This document shows, one piece after another, positions 62,855 through 64,000 of a DNA stretch of 64,000 bases. The notes beneath the pieces are model-generated. The model ran no database searches and was not told where the DNA came from. It was given only the letters and a program-made list of their open reading frames with translations. The stretch lies in the NCBI GenBank assembly GCA_933228895.1, contig OW121853.1:122284133-122348132 (forward strand), in the 5' to 3' direction. The translations under genes were made by a program, and so were the position numbers. The stretch is from Platycnemis pennipes. Lineage: Eukaryota; Arthropoda; Insecta; Odonata; Platycnemididae. Position 1 is the stretch's first letter; the number at the start of each line of letters is the position of its first letter.

Positions 62855-64000
62855 TCACCGCGCATCTCCCAATGCATTCGAGAGAGCCCAGGGGCAAAGC
62901 CGTTAAGGCCTGAAAGGAGCTATGTAGACGTTGATGTACACAATATGGGTCACAGAATCAGAGAATGCATCTTGCGGTACGCCACAAAGAAGCTTCGACT
63001 GCTACCTTTCATACAAACGCATTAACGAATGGATCAAGTGAGGAGAGCAAAGCGATGATGGCATGGAGTCTGCTGTGAGGAGAGTGAGGACTCGGAGGGG
63101 TGGAATCAATGGGCGGCAAAGAGAGTGGTTGGCCGACGAAAGCAAAACAGTGCCGACTGACTCCCTCATCCTCCTCCACGCGCTATTTTCCGCCCGTCGC
63201 CGCTCGGAAAAAATTAGTCGGGATTTCTATTCATATCCTCGGCTGCGCGCGCGGGAGGGATTCTAAGAGGACTGTCCCGAGCGGATTCGAAAACACGTTG
63301 GGGGTCCCGCTCCCATAGCAACGACCGGATAACAAACAAACACTGGCATCCGTATGCAGTCGGAGAAACCTTCATAACAAAAAAGGTGGGATATTAATTA
63401 TCCGATGAATAGACGCTGGAATGCCGGTTATCACACACGTATCAAACCTCATCGCATGAACTGAGTATAAACAAACAAGAAAATCTAATTACCGTTCTAA
63501 TTAATGCTAATACGGCGAAAGTTATTTCAATTGTCTTTATTAGCAAAAACCTTTGAATTTCAACGACTGGGTTCAACTGTTGGCCTAATTTACTGTTAAA
63601 ATTTTCAAGTTTTTTTGGCAAAGTTTGATAACGAATTAAGAGCGTTAATCTTCCTTCCTGCAATTGAAGAAAGATAAAATGAACATCCACCATGACCATA
63701 GCTCATTTCAAAGTGCGAAAGCTCTTCATTTAAGGTAAAAGATAATTCATGCAATAGTAATGGTTATCCACACAGCGCTTCTGTTGATAATGAAGTACCT
63801 ATACGAAATTCCTATTTCTCTTATAACATCAAAAGGCTGTGCCTGTAGGGTATAACAATGCGTCAACAATTCTATGGAGACGTTAGTCATAAATGCAGAT
63901 TTAACAAAACCAGAGAGTTTCTATGCTCGCTAATTTTTTACATCTCAATAAAAAGATCATTATGCACAAAACTAGGCCGATTTCGATTTGCTCATAACTC
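62855..64000. other. No recognised gene or repeat
   Basis: 63060-63330 is moderately GC-rich with overlapping frames (67 and 72 codons) that are not recognised. The last 600 bp are AT-rich. No feature is supported up to the window end. Confidence 0.4.

Noticed and set aside
1..64000. CRISPR array, operons, ribosome-binding sites or other prokaryotic features
   Set aside because: No regularly spaced repeats with unique spacers and no dense coding. The content is eukaryotic retroelements and MITEs.

Overview
This is eukaryotic, intron- or intergenic-type DNA that is saturated with transposable elements. No host protein-coding gene, rRNA or convincing functional tRNA could be recognised. The mix of repeats is typical of an arthropod: CR1/jockey-like LINE tails ending in GTAGATG repeats, LINE 3' ends with GATGAT tails, tRNA-headed SINEs, Penelope-like elements (PLEs) with a GIY-YIG domain, and hAT, PIF/Harbinger, Tigger and other MITEs. 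An insect with a large hemimetabolous-type genome is my best guess. That is inference from repeat style only; no species is claimed.

Layout. From 0 to 15 kb there are decayed LINE 3' ends (390-714, 3050-3438, 4540-5215, 8985-9573, 11102-11885, 13667-14253), tRNA-type SINEs and an old 0.46-kb-spaced duplication. From 15 to 30 kb there are inverted SINE heads, LINE remnants at 17570-18140 and 18552-19091, PLE foldbacks near 21.1-21.8 kb, and the best PLE of the window at 26274-28120. From 30 to 45 kb come the longest CR1/jockey-like copy (31830-32966), a CpG-rich island (33180-33640), two SINE+LINE composites sharing one junction, and the first copies of a MITE family with AATGGGGGCGTTTAC ends. 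From 45 to 64 kb there are DNA-transposon MITEs with readable target-site duplications (45149-45671, 50720-51142, 53626-54033, 61204-61641), a 460-bp near-perfect palindrome (55394-55853), and a PLE inserted into the hammerhead-like motif of another palindromic repeat (59526-60537).

How it works together. Nothing here forms an operon or pathway. The genes are fragments of retroelement enzymes: the reverse-transcriptase C-terminus of LINEs and the GIY-YIG endonuclease of PLEs. Short non-autonomous elements (SINEs, MITEs, foldbacks) depend on enzymes encoded elsewhere. The most informative theme is the PLE group. Two insertions have 13-bp target duplications and inverted copies of their own 3' end near their 5' end, and several very short copies consist of little more than that inverted pair. 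Hammerhead-ribozyme-like cores (CTGAAGA ... GAAAC) lie in or beside them. A second theme is a chimeric retroposon joining a tRNA-SINE to the 3' end of a LINE. All calls rest on reading the sequence by eye; no similarity search or folding was run.
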